Positions 16,552 to 24,772 of a stretch of 64,000 nucleotides of DNA are shown here, one piece after another; position 1 is the stretch's first letter; every line of letters starts with the position of its first letter. The DNA is from CAYJLF01 sp964371055 (GTDB lineage: Bacteria > Eisenbacteria > RBG-16-71-46 > CAIMUX01). Under the pieces are notes generated by a model. It saw nothing but the letters and a program-made list of their open reading frames with translations. It did not search any database and had not been told where the DNA came from. The stretch lies in contig CAYJLF010000020.1 in NCBI GenBank assembly GCA_964371055.1, positions 69,578-133,577 of the forward strand, in the 5' to 3' direction. Both the position numbers and the translations under genes were made by a program.

Positions 16552-17478
16552 ATGAAGAAGCCCGATCGCCTCGACTCGAATCTGTTCGTCCAGAGCCGGC
16601 GCCGCGTGCTGCGCGTCGTCTGGCGTCTCCTGCTGCTCAGTGCCGGATCGCTGGCTTTCGCCTGGGCGGTTCGCGCCCTCGTCGTCCCCAACGGACTCCT
16701 CTCCGGCGGCGTCGCCGGCCTGGCGATCCTCTCGCACCGCCTGGCCGGAGTGCCGATCGGACTGGCCTATGCGGTGCTCAACATCCCGATCTTCTTCCTG
16801 GGAGCCCGCATCGTCGGCCGCGGTTTCATCCTCGGTTCGGGCGTGGCCGTCCTCGTCACCTGGGTCGTGACCGACCTGGCCGCGATTCCCCCGGCCACGA
16901 ACGATCCGCTCCTGGCGGGAATCTTCGGCGGGGTGCTCTATGGCGTCGGCACGGCGCTGGGACTGCGGGCCGGCGCCTCGCTCGGCGGGTTCGACATCCT
17001 CGGCGTCGTGGTGAACCGCCGCTTCGGCCTCGGCGTCGGCGAGGTGCTGCTCGTCCTCAACGGCGTCCTCATCCTCCTGACCGGATCGATCGAGAGCCCG
17101 GAAAAGGCGATGTATACGCTGGTGCTGATCTTCGCCTCGGGCAAGACGGTCGACGTCCTGACCGCGCCGCGGCGGCGGAAGGCGTTTCTCGTCATGACGC
17201 GCCGCCCGGAGCCGATCCGCGAGCGGGTGCTCAAGACCATGAACCGCGGCGTCACGCTCTTTCGGGCCGAGGGAGGGTGGTCGCACACCGAGGTCGCGGC
17301 CCTCCTCTGCGTCGTCACGCGGGCGGAGGTCCGCGAACTGAGCGACCTGGTGCATGAGGAGGACCCCGAAGCCTTCATCGTCGTGCTGGAATCGAGCGAA
17401 GTGCAGGGGGCCTTCCGCAATCCAACCGCCGCGGCCTACTGGCGACGCCTGCAGGAAGCCGGCGCACGGAAAGGCTGA
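16552..17478 (+). CDS. YitT-family membrane protein (DUF161 + DUF2179)
   Basis: This 308-residue protein has five or six membrane segments in the first 200 residues (LLLLSAGSLAFAWAVRALVV, LAYAVLNIPIFFLGARIVG, LAGIFGGVLYGVGTALGLRA) and the family phrases NGLLSGGVAGLAILSHR and ASLGGFDILGVVV. A cytoplasmic DUF2179 domain with PII-like folding ends it (about 210-300: RRKAFLVMTRRPEPIRERVL, TLFRAEGGWS, EDPEAFIVVLESSEVQG). The transport substrate is unknown for the family. It is followed 32 bases later by an EamA-type permease gene. Confidence 0.88.
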   Translation: MKKPDRLDSNLFVQSRRRVLRVVWRLLLLSAGSLAFAWAVRALVVPNGLLSGGVAGLAILSHRLAGVPIGLAYAVLNIPIFFLGARIVGRGFILGSGVAVLVTWVVTDLAAIPPATNDPLLAGIFGGVLYGVGTALGLRAGASLGGFDILGVVVNRRFGLGVGEVLLVLNGVLILLTGSIESPEKAMYTLVLIFASGKTVDVLTAPRRRKAFLVMTRRPEPIRERVLKTMNRGVTLFRAEGGWSHTEVAALLCVVTRAEVRELSDLVHEEDPEAFIVVLESSEVQGAFRNPTAAAYWRRLQEAGARKG

Positions 17479-17510
17479 ACTCGACCGGGCCGGAGGGAGG
17501 AGAGATCGCG

Positions 17511-17936
17511 ATGAAGCCTGAGTTGCTGGCCTTGATCACCGCCGCCGCGTGGGGCATCGGCGGCTATTTCGAGAAGAAGGGACTCCACCTGGGGAACCTG
17601 CCGCCGCAGGTCGGGATCACGATCCGGACGGCGGTAGCCCTGGTCGTCCTCGGCCTCGCCAGCGCCCCGCAGTGGAAGACGATCGCGCACGCCGGACCGA
17701 GATCTCTCCTCCTCATGGTCATCGGCGGAGGGGTGGTCGCCGGTTCGATCGGCATGCTCTGCTTCTACGCGGCGATCAAGGGAGCTCCGCTGACGCGCGT
17801 CATGCCGATCGCCTTCACCTCGCCGCTCTTCGGCGCCCTGGCCGCCGCGGTGCTGGGAGGAGAAGCGCTCTCGGCCCGCACCGTCATCGGGATGCTGCTC
17901 ACAGTCGGAGGAATCGTCGTCCTGACCGCGCGGTGA
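17511..17936 (+). CDS. Single-repeat EamA/DMT permease
   Basis: This 141-residue membrane protein is one EamA repeat with five helices, about half the length of usual DMT permeases, as in small dimeric members. Visible pieces are LALITAAAWGIGGYFEKKGL, GITIRTAVALVVLGLA, VIGGGVVAGSIGMLCFYAAI and SARTVIGMLLTVGGIVVLTA, with the ALTRVMPI-type phrase LTRVMPIAFTSPLFGALAA before the last helix. It probably works as a dimer; the substrate is unknown. ATG follows GGAGGAGAGATCGCG. It may be cotranscribed with the YitT gene and is convergent with the ABC permease gene. Confidence 0.82.
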   Translation: MKPELLALITAAAWGIGGYFEKKGLHLGNLPPQVGITIRTAVALVVLGLASAPQWKTIAHAGPRSLLLMVIGGGVVAGSIGMLCFYAAIKGAPLTRVMPIAFTSPLFGALAAAVLGGEALSARTVIGMLLTVGGIVVLTAR

Positions 17937-17969
17937 CGCGGGGTCCGGCGATCCACGTTCCGCACCCGG

Positions 17970-20507
17970 TCAGCTCTCCCGGGCCAGGTCGGAGGCCGGC
18001 ACGTTGCTCGCCCGCAGAGCGGGCATCACGGAGGCCAGCGCGGCCGCGACCAGGATCGTCGCGGCCTGACCCAGCAGGAGAACGACCGGCCAATGCATGC
18101 GGATCGTCCACCCGAACCATGCCCGGTTGATGATGCCGGAGAGGATGAACGCCAACGCGATCCCGCCGCCAAAGCCCAGGATCAGGCCGAGGAGCCCCAT
18201 GCCGACCCCCTCGCCGAGAAAGATGCGGAAGATCTGTCCGCGGCGCGCTCCGAGCGACCGGTAGAGAGCCAGTTCCGGCGCCCGCTCGCGCGCCTGCACC
18301 AGGAGCGTCAGCGCGATGCCGCAGATGGCGATGAGGAGGCTCATCCCCTGCAGGATGCGCGTCACGGCAAAGGTCTGGTCGAAGAGGGCCAGGACCTCGG
18401 CGCGCAGCCGGGCCTGACTGCGGATGAGGAGCGGGCGGTCGGCGAAACGGTCCCGGAGTTCGGCGGCCATCGCCTCGGGATCCCGTCCTTTCTCCAGGTA
18501 CAGGGCCACGTTGTTGATCGGCCCGGGCCCGAAGGCGCGTTCCATGACGGCCAGATCGATGGCGGCTGATCCCCCCTCCGTGGTGTAGTCGTAGACGATC
18601 CCGGCCACCGGGAAACGCACCGGTCCGGCCGGCCCCTGCACGGCGAGAGTGTCCCCGACCCTGAGCCCGGTCCGGGTCGCCAGCGGCTCGCCGATCAGAG
18701 CCGCCCCCGTGCGAAACGCGAGGAGCGCCTCGCCGGGCACTCCCTCCGCGAAGAGAAAGCGCCACGGTGCCTCTTCGGCGACAAGATCGACGCCCGACAG
18801 GGTGATCCGGTGCTCGCCCGACCAGGCCAGGAATTGCCGTAACGATTCGCTCGACCGCACGCCGGGATGCGCCGCGAGGGCGGAGCGCAGAGACTCGTCC
18901 ATCGTCGCCTCGGCGCGACCCCGCGTCCAGGAGGCGGTCGTGACATAGATGTCCGCCCGGAGCGTGTCGCCGATCCAGGTATCGACGGTGCGGCGGAAGC
19001 CGGCGACGAGCAGCGTCACCCCGAAGAGCATGCTGATCGCCACCGCCAGCGCGGCCACGGCGAAGGAGGTCCGGTGCAGCCGGGCCGAGAGTCCCCGGAC
19101 GCTGAACCGCCAGCCGAACCCTCCCGGACGCACGCGTCCGCAGACCACGCGGATGACGAGCGGCGTCAGAAGCGGCAGGCCGACCAGGAGGGCCAGGCCC
19201 AGCACGAAGCCGCCGGGACGCCAGCCCTGTCCGAAAAGGACGAACCAGGCGAGCGCGAGCACCAACAGGAGGAGGCCACAGAGCGCGAGCCGACCCGCGA
19301 GGAACCGAGCCCGTTCATGCGGCAGAGTTGTGAGCAGGAGCGCACGCGCGTCGGGCCGGGTCGCCTCCAGGGCGGGACCGAGCGCGCCGCCGAGCGCGCC
19401 ACCCAGGCCGACCGCGGCGGCCAGCGGGATCAGCCAGCCCGGCAGGACCAGGGTCGAGATCTCCTCCAGCAGGTAGAGGTTCGTCAGGGTGGCGCTGACG
19501 ACGCCGACGTTTTCGCGCGCCACCCAGAAGCCGAGCGGCAAGCCGAGGGCAGTGCCGATGGCTCCGAGCAGGGCCGCCTCGCCGAGGACCAGACCGATCA
19601 CCTGGCGCCGGGTCGCGCCGAGCGCGCGGAGCAGTCCGAACTCCGCGCGACGCCGTTGCAGCGAGGCCTGGATCGTCGTGTAGACGAGGAAGAGCCCGAC
19701 GAAGAGGCTGATCAGGCTGAGCGCAGTCAGGTTGAGGCGGAACGCGGCGAGCAGACCCGACGCCTGCCGCTCCCGCTGCTCGGGAGTCAGCACCTGGAAG
19801 AGCTCTCCGAGGCGCGCGCGAAGACGGGCCGCCACGCTGTCGACCGGAACCCCCGCCACGACGCGGAGGTCGATCTGATGGATCTGCCCAGGCAGGCCGA
19901 AGAGCGCCTGCGCCTGGGAGACATCCATCACGATCATCTTCGGATCGGCGAGCGGAGTCATTCGGCGGAAGTCGACCAACGCGCCGACGACCAGGTTTGC
20001 CCGACGGGAGCCGCTCGAGACCGCAAACGTGTCCCCCTCGGACCACCCCATCCGCCGCGCGAACTCCGGGGTCACCGCGACCCAGCCGGGCCGGCTCAAC
20101 GCAGGCGCGATCCTTTCCTCCGGCCGTCCCTCCGCGGAGTGGGTTGTGACCGGAAAGCGAACCGGCGCGAAGAGGTCGACGCCGATCAGGTCGAGCCGTG
20201 TGTCCGGGCGATCGTCGAGCGCGATCTCCGCCCGCCAGAGCGGCCACGCCGCCTCGACTCCCGGCGTGCCGAGCACCCGCGGATAGATGCGCTCATCGAA
20301 GGAGGGCAAGCGTCCCTGGATCGTCAGGTCGGCCTCGCCGCTCACCGCCTGCAGCGATCCGGAAAAGGCCGCGAGCGCGTTGGCGTTGATGACCTGGATC
20401 GCGATGACCGATCCGACCCCCAGGGCCACTCCCAGCGCGCTCAGCACAAACAGCGTTCGCCCCTGTCGCACGTGGACACGGATGGCGCGGAAGAGATATC
20501 GCCTCAA
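17970..20507 (-). CDS. ABC transporter permease with two FtsX domains
   Basis: This 845-residue inner-membrane protein has two MacB/FtsX modules in tandem. The first TM segment (TLFVLSALGVALGVGSVIAI) precedes a large periplasmic MacB-type domain (about 50-250), then three helices (SLISLFVGLFLVYTTIQASL; RAEFGLLRALGATRRQV) of FtsX core 1. The second half repeats the plan (FAVAALAVAISMLFGVTLLV, another periplasmic domain at about 520-710, then APELALYRSLGARRGQIFRI). It fits lipoprotein release or other envelope export with the ATPase encoded just upstream. The start is TTG at 20507, behind GGAGGGGAGAGCGGG. The FtsX-type double permease with a LolD-like ATPase lacks an adjacent membrane-fusion or lipoprotein partner. 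Confidence 0.88.
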   Translation of the reverse strand: MRRYLFRAIRVHVRQGRTLFVLSALGVALGVGSVIAIQVINANALAAFSGSLQAVSGEADLTIQGRLPSFDERIYPRVLGTPGVEAAWPLWRAEIALDDRPDTRLDLIGVDLFAPVRFPVTTHSAEGRPEERIAPALSRPGWVAVTPEFARRMGWSEGDTFAVSSGSRRANLVVGALVDFRRMTPLADPKMIVMDVSQAQALFGLPGQIHQIDLRVVAGVPVDSVAARLRARLGELFQVLTPEQRERQASGLLAAFRLNLTALSLISLFVGLFLVYTTIQASLQRRRAEFGLLRALGATRRQVIGLVLGEAALLGAIGTALGLPLGFWVARENVGVVSATLTNLYLLEEISTLVLPGWLIPLAAAVGLGGALGGALGPALEATRPDARALLLTTLPHERARFLAGRLALCGLLLLVLALAWFVLFGQGWRPGGFVLGLALLVGLPLLTPLVIRVVCGRVRPGGFGWRFSVRGLSARLHRTSFAVAALAVAISMLFGVTLLVAGFRRTVDTWIGDTLRADIYVTTASWTRGRAEATMDESLRSALAAHPGVRSSESLRQFLAWSGEHRITLSGVDLVAEEAPWRFLFAEGVPGEALLAFRTGAALIGEPLATRTGLRVGDTLAVQGPAGPVRFPVAGIVYDYTTEGGSAAIDLAVMERAFGPGPINNVALYLEKGRDPEAMAAELRDRFADRPLLIRSQARLRAEVLALFDQTFAVTRILQGMSLLIAICGIALTLLVQARERAPELALYRSLGARRGQIFRIFLGEGVGMGLLGLILGFGGGIALAFILSGIINRAWFGWTIRMHWPVVLLLGQAATILVAAALASVMPALRASNVPASDLARES

Positions 20508-20553
20508 CCCGCTCTCCCCTCCGGTCCGCCGGGCCGCCGACCGCTCGCGCGGT

Positions 20554-21291
20554 TCACGCCGGCTCCAGCATTCCGCCGTGCAGGCGACGGACTTCGTCCG
20601 CCATCGCGGCGATCTCGGGGCTGTGCGTGACCAGGATCAGCGTGCTCCCCTCCTCCCGCGCCAGGCCCACCAGGAGATCGATCACGACCGCGCTCGTGTC
20701 ATCGTCGAGGTTGCCGGTCGGCTCGTCGGCCAGGAGGAGGCGCGGACGTCGCATCAGGGCCCGGCAGATCGCCACGCGCTGCATCTCGCCGCCGCTCAGC
20801 TTCTGGGCCGCGTCGTCTGCGCGGTCCGCCAACCCGACCCGTGACAGAAGCTCCCCGACCCGCGGCCGGTAGTCGCGCGGGCGGCCGCCGGCGATCAACT
20901 CCGGCAAGGCGACGTTGTCGGCGACGCTCAGCCAGGGCAGAAGGTGGAAGAACTGGAAGACGAGACCGACCGTCTCGCGACGGTAGCGGGTCCGCTCGGC
21001 CTCACCCATCTGCCCGAGGGATCGTCCCCCGGCCAGGATCTCCCCCGAGGTCGGCCGCTCGATCCCCGCGGCCAGGTGGAGCAAGGTCGACTTCCCACTC
21101 CCACTGCGACCGATGATCGCCAGCTTCCGTCCTGCCGGGACCGTCAGATCGAGGTCGCGGAAGATCTCCCGCGCCTCGCCGTCGCCGGTCGGGAACGACT
21201 TCGAGACCCCTCGAAAGACGAGGGCGGGAGTGGGAGCCTGGTCGGACACCCTCGCATCATACGAGCGGGGCGGGGCGGCATCGACAATCAT
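20554..21291 (-). CDS. ABC transporter ATP-binding protein (LolD/MacB type)
   Basis: This 245-residue ATPase has the Walker A GRSGSGKST at about residue 61, a Q-loop (VGLVFQFFHLLPWLSV), signature LSGGEMQRVAICRAL and Walker B LLLADEPTGNLDDDT, then the switch His in ILVTHSPE. The phrase EPTGNLD is typical of the LolD/MacB/FtsE class that partners with FtsX-type permeases, and the permease gene follows 46 bases downstream. The pair probably exports or extracts an envelope molecule; the cargo is unknown. The ATG at 21291 has GGGGGGAG close by; an alternative GTG at 21249 gives VSDQAPTPALVF with a weaker site. Confidence 0.92.
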   Translation of the reverse strand: MIVDAAPPRSYDARVSDQAPTPALVFRGVSKSFPTGDGEAREIFRDLDLTVPAGRKLAIIGRSGSGKSTLLHLAAGIERPTSGEILAGGRSLGQMGEAERTRYRRETVGLVFQFFHLLPWLSVADNVALPELIAGGRPRDYRPRVGELLSRVGLADRADDAAQKLSGGEMQRVAICRALMRRPRLLLADEPTGNLDDDTSAVVIDLLVGLAREEGSTLILVTHSPEIAAMADEVRRLHGGMLEPA

Positions 21292-21380
21292 TGACTCCCC
21301 CCGTCCGGCCCGAGGATACTCCCGCCGGCCGAATCAGCCGGGACCAGGGAGCCGGACCCGGCGCAAACATGGAGGTGTCG

Positions 21381-22568
21381 ATGCTCGTCGAGAGCCGTTG
21401 TCCGCGCATCCGGTGGACGATCTCATTTTCCGTGGCCGTGTTCCTGCTGGGACTGGCGGCCGTCGCCCACGGCCAGTGGGTCGTGAAATCCGACGATGGA
21501 AACGCGCAGATCAAACTGGGCCTTCTCCTGCAGGGACGAGCCGAGTCGGTCATTATGCCCGAGACCGGGGGTCGTGACGCCTACGCGACGGGCAATCTCT
21601 ACATCCGCCGTGCGCGGATCCTGATGGGCGGCAAGATCTCGAGCCGCGGCAGCTTCTTCCTGGAGACCGATGCGCCGGGGCTTGGAACCCGCGCCGACTC
21701 CGCGAACAAGAACTTCGATCCTTACTTCATGCAGGACTTCATCACCACCTGGAACCTCACGCCAGATCACATGCTCGACGGAGGACTCCTCCTCACGCCG
21801 GGCACCTACCAGCATCTGCAGAGCGCGATCTCGCTGCTCGCGACGGACTACGGCCCGTTTTCCTTCCTGGAGGCCGGCCCCCTGCAGACGAAGGTCGGGC
21901 GCGACACGGGCGTGCAGGCCCGCGGCGTCCTGGCGAACAAGCTGATCGAATACCGCGTCGGCGCCTTCCAGGGAATCCGCGGGCGCGACATTCACAACCC
22001 CTTCCGCTACGCCGCCCGGGTCGCGATTTACCCCTTCCAGACCGCGAGCACGGGGTACTTCTACTCCGGAACCGGCTTTGGCAAGGCGCGCGCGCTCTCC
22101 ATCGGCGCGGCCCTCGACGGACAGCGCGACTACCAGGCGATCCACGGCGACGTCTACTTCGAGCTCCCGCTCGCCTCCACCGACTGCGTCACGCTCCAGG
22201 CCGACGTGTCGCGCTATGACGGCGGAGACTTCCTCCCCGGGCTCGGCGAGCAGACGATCTGGATGGTCGAAGCCGGCTACACGACGCTGCAGAAGCGTCT
22301 CGGGGCCTATCTCCAGGTTTCGAACCGGTCCTATAGCGACGAGACCGAGCCGCGCGACAACAAGCCGAATGCTCCCGGCCCGTCCTACATCTCGATGATC
22401 AGCGAGGGCGGGGTCATCTGGTGGCTGGATGGACACCGGCAGAACCTCAAGCTGGCCTGGACGCGCACCGGGTTCACCGCCAACAAGGCCCTCGAGGGGA
22501 ACGCGCAGGATTCCGACCCCGATCCGCAGGACCGGATCACGCTGCAGTACCAGTTCTCGTACTTCTAG
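21381..22568 (+). CDS. OprP/OprO-like outer-membrane porin
   Basis: This 395-residue protein has a signal peptide (WTISFSVAVFLLGLAAVAHG followed by Q) and an amphipathic beta-barrel pattern throughout: short alternating strands such as NLYIRRARILMGGKI, FFLETDAPG, YRVGAFQGIRGR and a last strand ITLQYQFSYF ending in Phe, the classic outer-membrane C-terminus. The opening K-L-G-L-L-L-Q-G and RRARI phrases match phosphate-selective porins OprO/OprP. It would form a solute channel; anion preference is inferred only. ATG at 21381 has GGAGG five bases before; an upstream ATG at 21369 is less well placed. It is divergent from the ABC ATPase gene. Confidence 0.82.
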   Translation: MLVESRCPRIRWTISFSVAVFLLGLAAVAHGQWVVKSDDGNAQIKLGLLLQGRAESVIMPETGGRDAYATGNLYIRRARILMGGKISSRGSFFLETDAPGLGTRADSANKNFDPYFMQDFITTWNLTPDHMLDGGLLLTPGTYQHLQSAISLLATDYGPFSFLEAGPLQTKVGRDTGVQARGVLANKLIEYRVGAFQGIRGRDIHNPFRYAARVAIYPFQTASTGYFYSGTGFGKARALSIGAALDGQRDYQAIHGDVYFELPLASTDCVTLQADVSRYDGGDFLPGLGEQTIWMVEAGYTTLQKRLGAYLQVSNRSYSDETEPRDNKPNAPGPSYISMISEGGVIWWLDGHRQNLKLAWTRTGFTANKALEGNAQDSDPDPQDRITLQYQFSYF

Positions 22569-22628
22569 TCGGTCCCGGGGGGAGCGGGCCGCGGAACCAG
22601 ACCGGCGCGAAAAGGTAGAGCGTCGGTC

Positions 22629-23585
22629 ATGGAAGCCATCACCGAAGCGGGCCGCTCCCCTCGTGGAGTCCTGATCCTGTCGATCGCACTCGGCGCCACC
22701 CTCGTGGCTGCCGCCGCGGTCGCCCTCATTTCCTGCCAGCCGGCCGACCCCGGTCGCGAAACGCGATCGAACGAACGATCGACGGCCGAGACGGAACCCC
22801 TCGGCGGCGACTCCCTCCACGCGCGCGTGAGCTTGCTCGCGGAAGACCGCGCCTTGGTCCCCGGATCGAGGCAGTGGCTCGGTCTCCACTTCCGCCTCGA
22901 CCCGGGCTGGCACATCTACTGGAACGGGCGGAACGATACCGGGTACCCGCCCGCGCTTCGGCTCGATCTCCCCGCCGGCGTCCACGCCGGCGAACTTCTC
23001 TGGCCGGCGCCGGTCCGGCACGTGTCGGAGGGGGGGATCCTCGACCATGTCTACGAAGGGGATGTCGTTCTTCTGGTCCCTTTGACCGTCGACGCCGGGA
23101 TCAAGTCAGAAGACCGGATCACGATCCGGGGACGGGCCGAGTGGCTGGTCTGCCGGGGGGCTTGTGTCCCGGAGAGCACCCGCGTCTCGATCGTGCTGCC
23201 GTTGGCCGGAGCGGCGGACCCCGAAGGTGGGTCCCCGGGCGAGTCAGCGCGTCTCTTCGCCGAATCCCGCGCCCGACTGCCGCAGCCGCTGCGGATCAGC
23301 GACTCCCCCGCCGAGTTCCGGTGGACCGGGAACACGCTCGAGGTCCGCGCGGCCGGCGCCACGCGCGTGCTCTTCTTCCCCGCCGAGGAATGCTCCCCTT
23401 TGTCGCACCCCATCGAGGACGGTGAGGCGGAGGGAGAAGAGCTTCGGATCCGATTCGCGCCCCGGCCGGAAGAGATCTCCCGCGCCGCGGGGGTGCTGGA
23501 GATCCGCCGCGCGAACGGCGCGGCTTCCTTTCACGCGATCGACCAACGCCCCGGTGGATCCAACCACCAGGTGAATGAATCGTAG
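22629..23585 (+). CDS. DsbD alpha-domain-like secreted protein
   Basis: This 318-residue protein has an N-terminal signal or anchor (GVLILSIALGATLVAAAAVA; a lipobox-like LISC at about 34-37 is possible, making it a lipoprotein). The mature part carries the N-terminal domain of DsbD/thiol:disulfide interchange proteins: GWHIYWNGRNDTGYPP, LLWPAPVRH, YEGDVVLLVPLTV, and the redox pair CRGACVPE. A second beta-rich domain follows (about 225-305: ATRVLFFPAEECSP). No DsbC-like transmembrane beta domain is present. It sits 60 bases after the porin gene and 48 bases before a thioredoxin-like gene, so the set may handle periplasmic thiol redox or copper; this is inference. Confidence 0.75.
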   Translation: MEAITEAGRSPRGVLILSIALGATLVAAAAVALISCQPADPGRETRSNERSTAETEPLGGDSLHARVSLLAEDRALVPGSRQWLGLHFRLDPGWHIYWNGRNDTGYPPALRLDLPAGVHAGELLWPAPVRHVSEGGILDHVYEGDVVLLVPLTVDAGIKSEDRITIRGRAEWLVCRGACVPESTRVSIVLPLAGAADPEGGSPGESARLFAESRARLPQPLRISDSPAEFRWTGNTLEVRAAGATRVLFFPAEECSPLSHPIEDGEAEGEELRIRFAPRPEEISRAAGVLEIRRANGAASFHAIDQRPGGSNHQVNES

Positions 23586-23633
23586 CTCACCACGCTTCGA
23601 TCCCCATCGAGCACGCCATAGAAGGAGGCTGAG

Positions 23634-24368
23634 ATGCAGAACCCGCTGATCGCGCCACGCACCCACCGGGGGACGGACCGCTCCCGATCCGAGGACGCGG
23701 CTCTGGCCACCGATCACCGCCGCACCGGCGTTGTCGTGCGGGCCGGCGCCATCGCCGCCCTCGTCGCCCTGCTCTGGGCCGCGAACGGAATCGGCGAGAC
23801 GGCTCGGGCGGAAGCGAGCTCCACCGAGACGCCCGCGGCCCGCATGGCCACGGACTTCACGCTGCGCGATCTCGACGGGAAGGAGCACCGATTGAGCTCG
23901 TACCTGGAGCAGGGCAAGACGGTGGTCCTCGAGTGGTTCAACCCCGATTGTCCCTTCGTGAAGAAGCACCATCTGGCGAACAAGACGATGCATGACCTGG
24001 CCGGGACGTACCGCGACCGCAACGTCGTCTGGCTGGCGATCAACTCCGGGGCGCCCGGACTGCAGGGCCACGGTCTGGAGCGCAATCGGACCGCCCGGAA
24101 GGAATACAAGATCGACTACCCGCTCCTCCTGGACGAATCCGGACAGGTCGGTCGCGCCTACGGGGCCAAGACCACTCCGCACATGTATGTCATCGCCCCG
24201 GATCGACGCGTGCTCTATGCGGGGGCGATCGACAGCGAGAAGAATCCCGCGAAGTTGGGGGAAACGAACTACGTGCGGGCGGCGCTGGAGGCTGTGCTGT
24301 CCGGCCAGCCGGTCGTGCCGGCCGACACCGCACCCTACGGCTGCAGCGTCAAGTACGCCGCGCCGTAG
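23634..24368 (+). CDS. Secreted AhpC/TSA-type redoxin
   Basis: This 244-residue protein has a positively charged leader and one N-terminal hydrophobic stretch (VVRAGAIAALVALLWAANGI), then a thioredoxin-fold redoxin domain at about 70-240: ATDFTLRDLDGKEHRLSSYL, VVLEWFNPDCPFVKKHH, AINSGAPG, KIDYPLLLDESGQVGRAYGA and KTTPHMYVIAPDRRVLYAGA. Only one cysteine is at the N-terminal active-site position (NPDCPF); the resolving partner may be the Cys in the tail APYGCSVKY. This matches secreted peroxiredoxin-like or redoxin family proteins of unknown substrate. Start: ATG after AAGGAGGCTGAG. It is likely cotranscribed with the DsbD-alpha-like gene. Confidence 0.8.
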   Translation: MQNPLIAPRTHRGTDRSRSEDAALATDHRRTGVVVRAGAIAALVALLWAANGIGETARAEASSTETPAARMATDFTLRDLDGKEHRLSSYLEQGKTVVLEWFNPDCPFVKKHHLANKTMHDLAGTYRDRNVVWLAINSGAPGLQGHGLERNRTARKEYKIDYPLLLDESGQVGRAYGAKTTPHMYVIAPDRRVLYAGAIDSEKNPAKLGETNYVRAALEAVLSGQPVVPADTAPYGCSVKYAAP

Positions 24369-24772
24369 AGGTTGCAGACACGCCCGGACCGAGAGGCGCT
24401 CGGACCGGAAGAATCTGCAATCAGGGCGCGGGCCGATACATCTATCGCTATGTGGTGAGAGCCCCGGGTTCACCGGGAAGTGCACCAGGATCCGTCCATC
24501 GGATCCGGGGCTCCCTCAAGTCTCGAGAGCTGGGACCGCCGGGTTGCGCCAAGGCGACAGGGAAAGCGGCTTCACCGCCTGCCTTCCAAATCGTCGAAGC
24601 CCCCGAGATCCCCGGCTCCTCGATCTTCGCAAGCAGGGCAGGCGGCGGGTTACGGACTTTGCGCCCTCCACCATTCCGGCTCGCCGCCCTGCCCTCTTCT
24701 TCTCCTGCATCCTCCGGCTGTCTTTCCGTTGTGCCGATCGTGCGCTACCCTTGCCGATCATCCGGAGGCGCC
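24369..24772 (+). other. 404-bp non-coding gap between the redoxin and ispG genes
   Basis: It begins with a long imperfect hairpin (24372-24420: outer stem TTGCAGA/TCTGCAA, inner stem CGGACCGAG/CTCGGACCG with one mismatch) that probably ends the redoxin transcript but lacks a T-run. The rest holds open frames without start sites or protein-like composition. No riboswitch or tRNA is recognised. The ispG ribosome site CGGAGGCGCC closes it. Confidence 0.6.
24372..24420 (+). terminator. Imperfect hairpin after the redoxin gene
   Basis: The outer stem is TTGCAGA with TCTGCAA, and the inner stem is CGGACCGAG with CTCGGACCG across an AGGCG loop. It starts four bases after the stop codon. No T-run follows, so intrinsic termination is uncertain. 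Confidence 0.4.

Noticed and set aside
24452..24772. N-terminal extension of ispG (107 codons in frame)
   Set aside because: Composition is unlike the family, and the ATG at 24773 has a perfect ribosome site.
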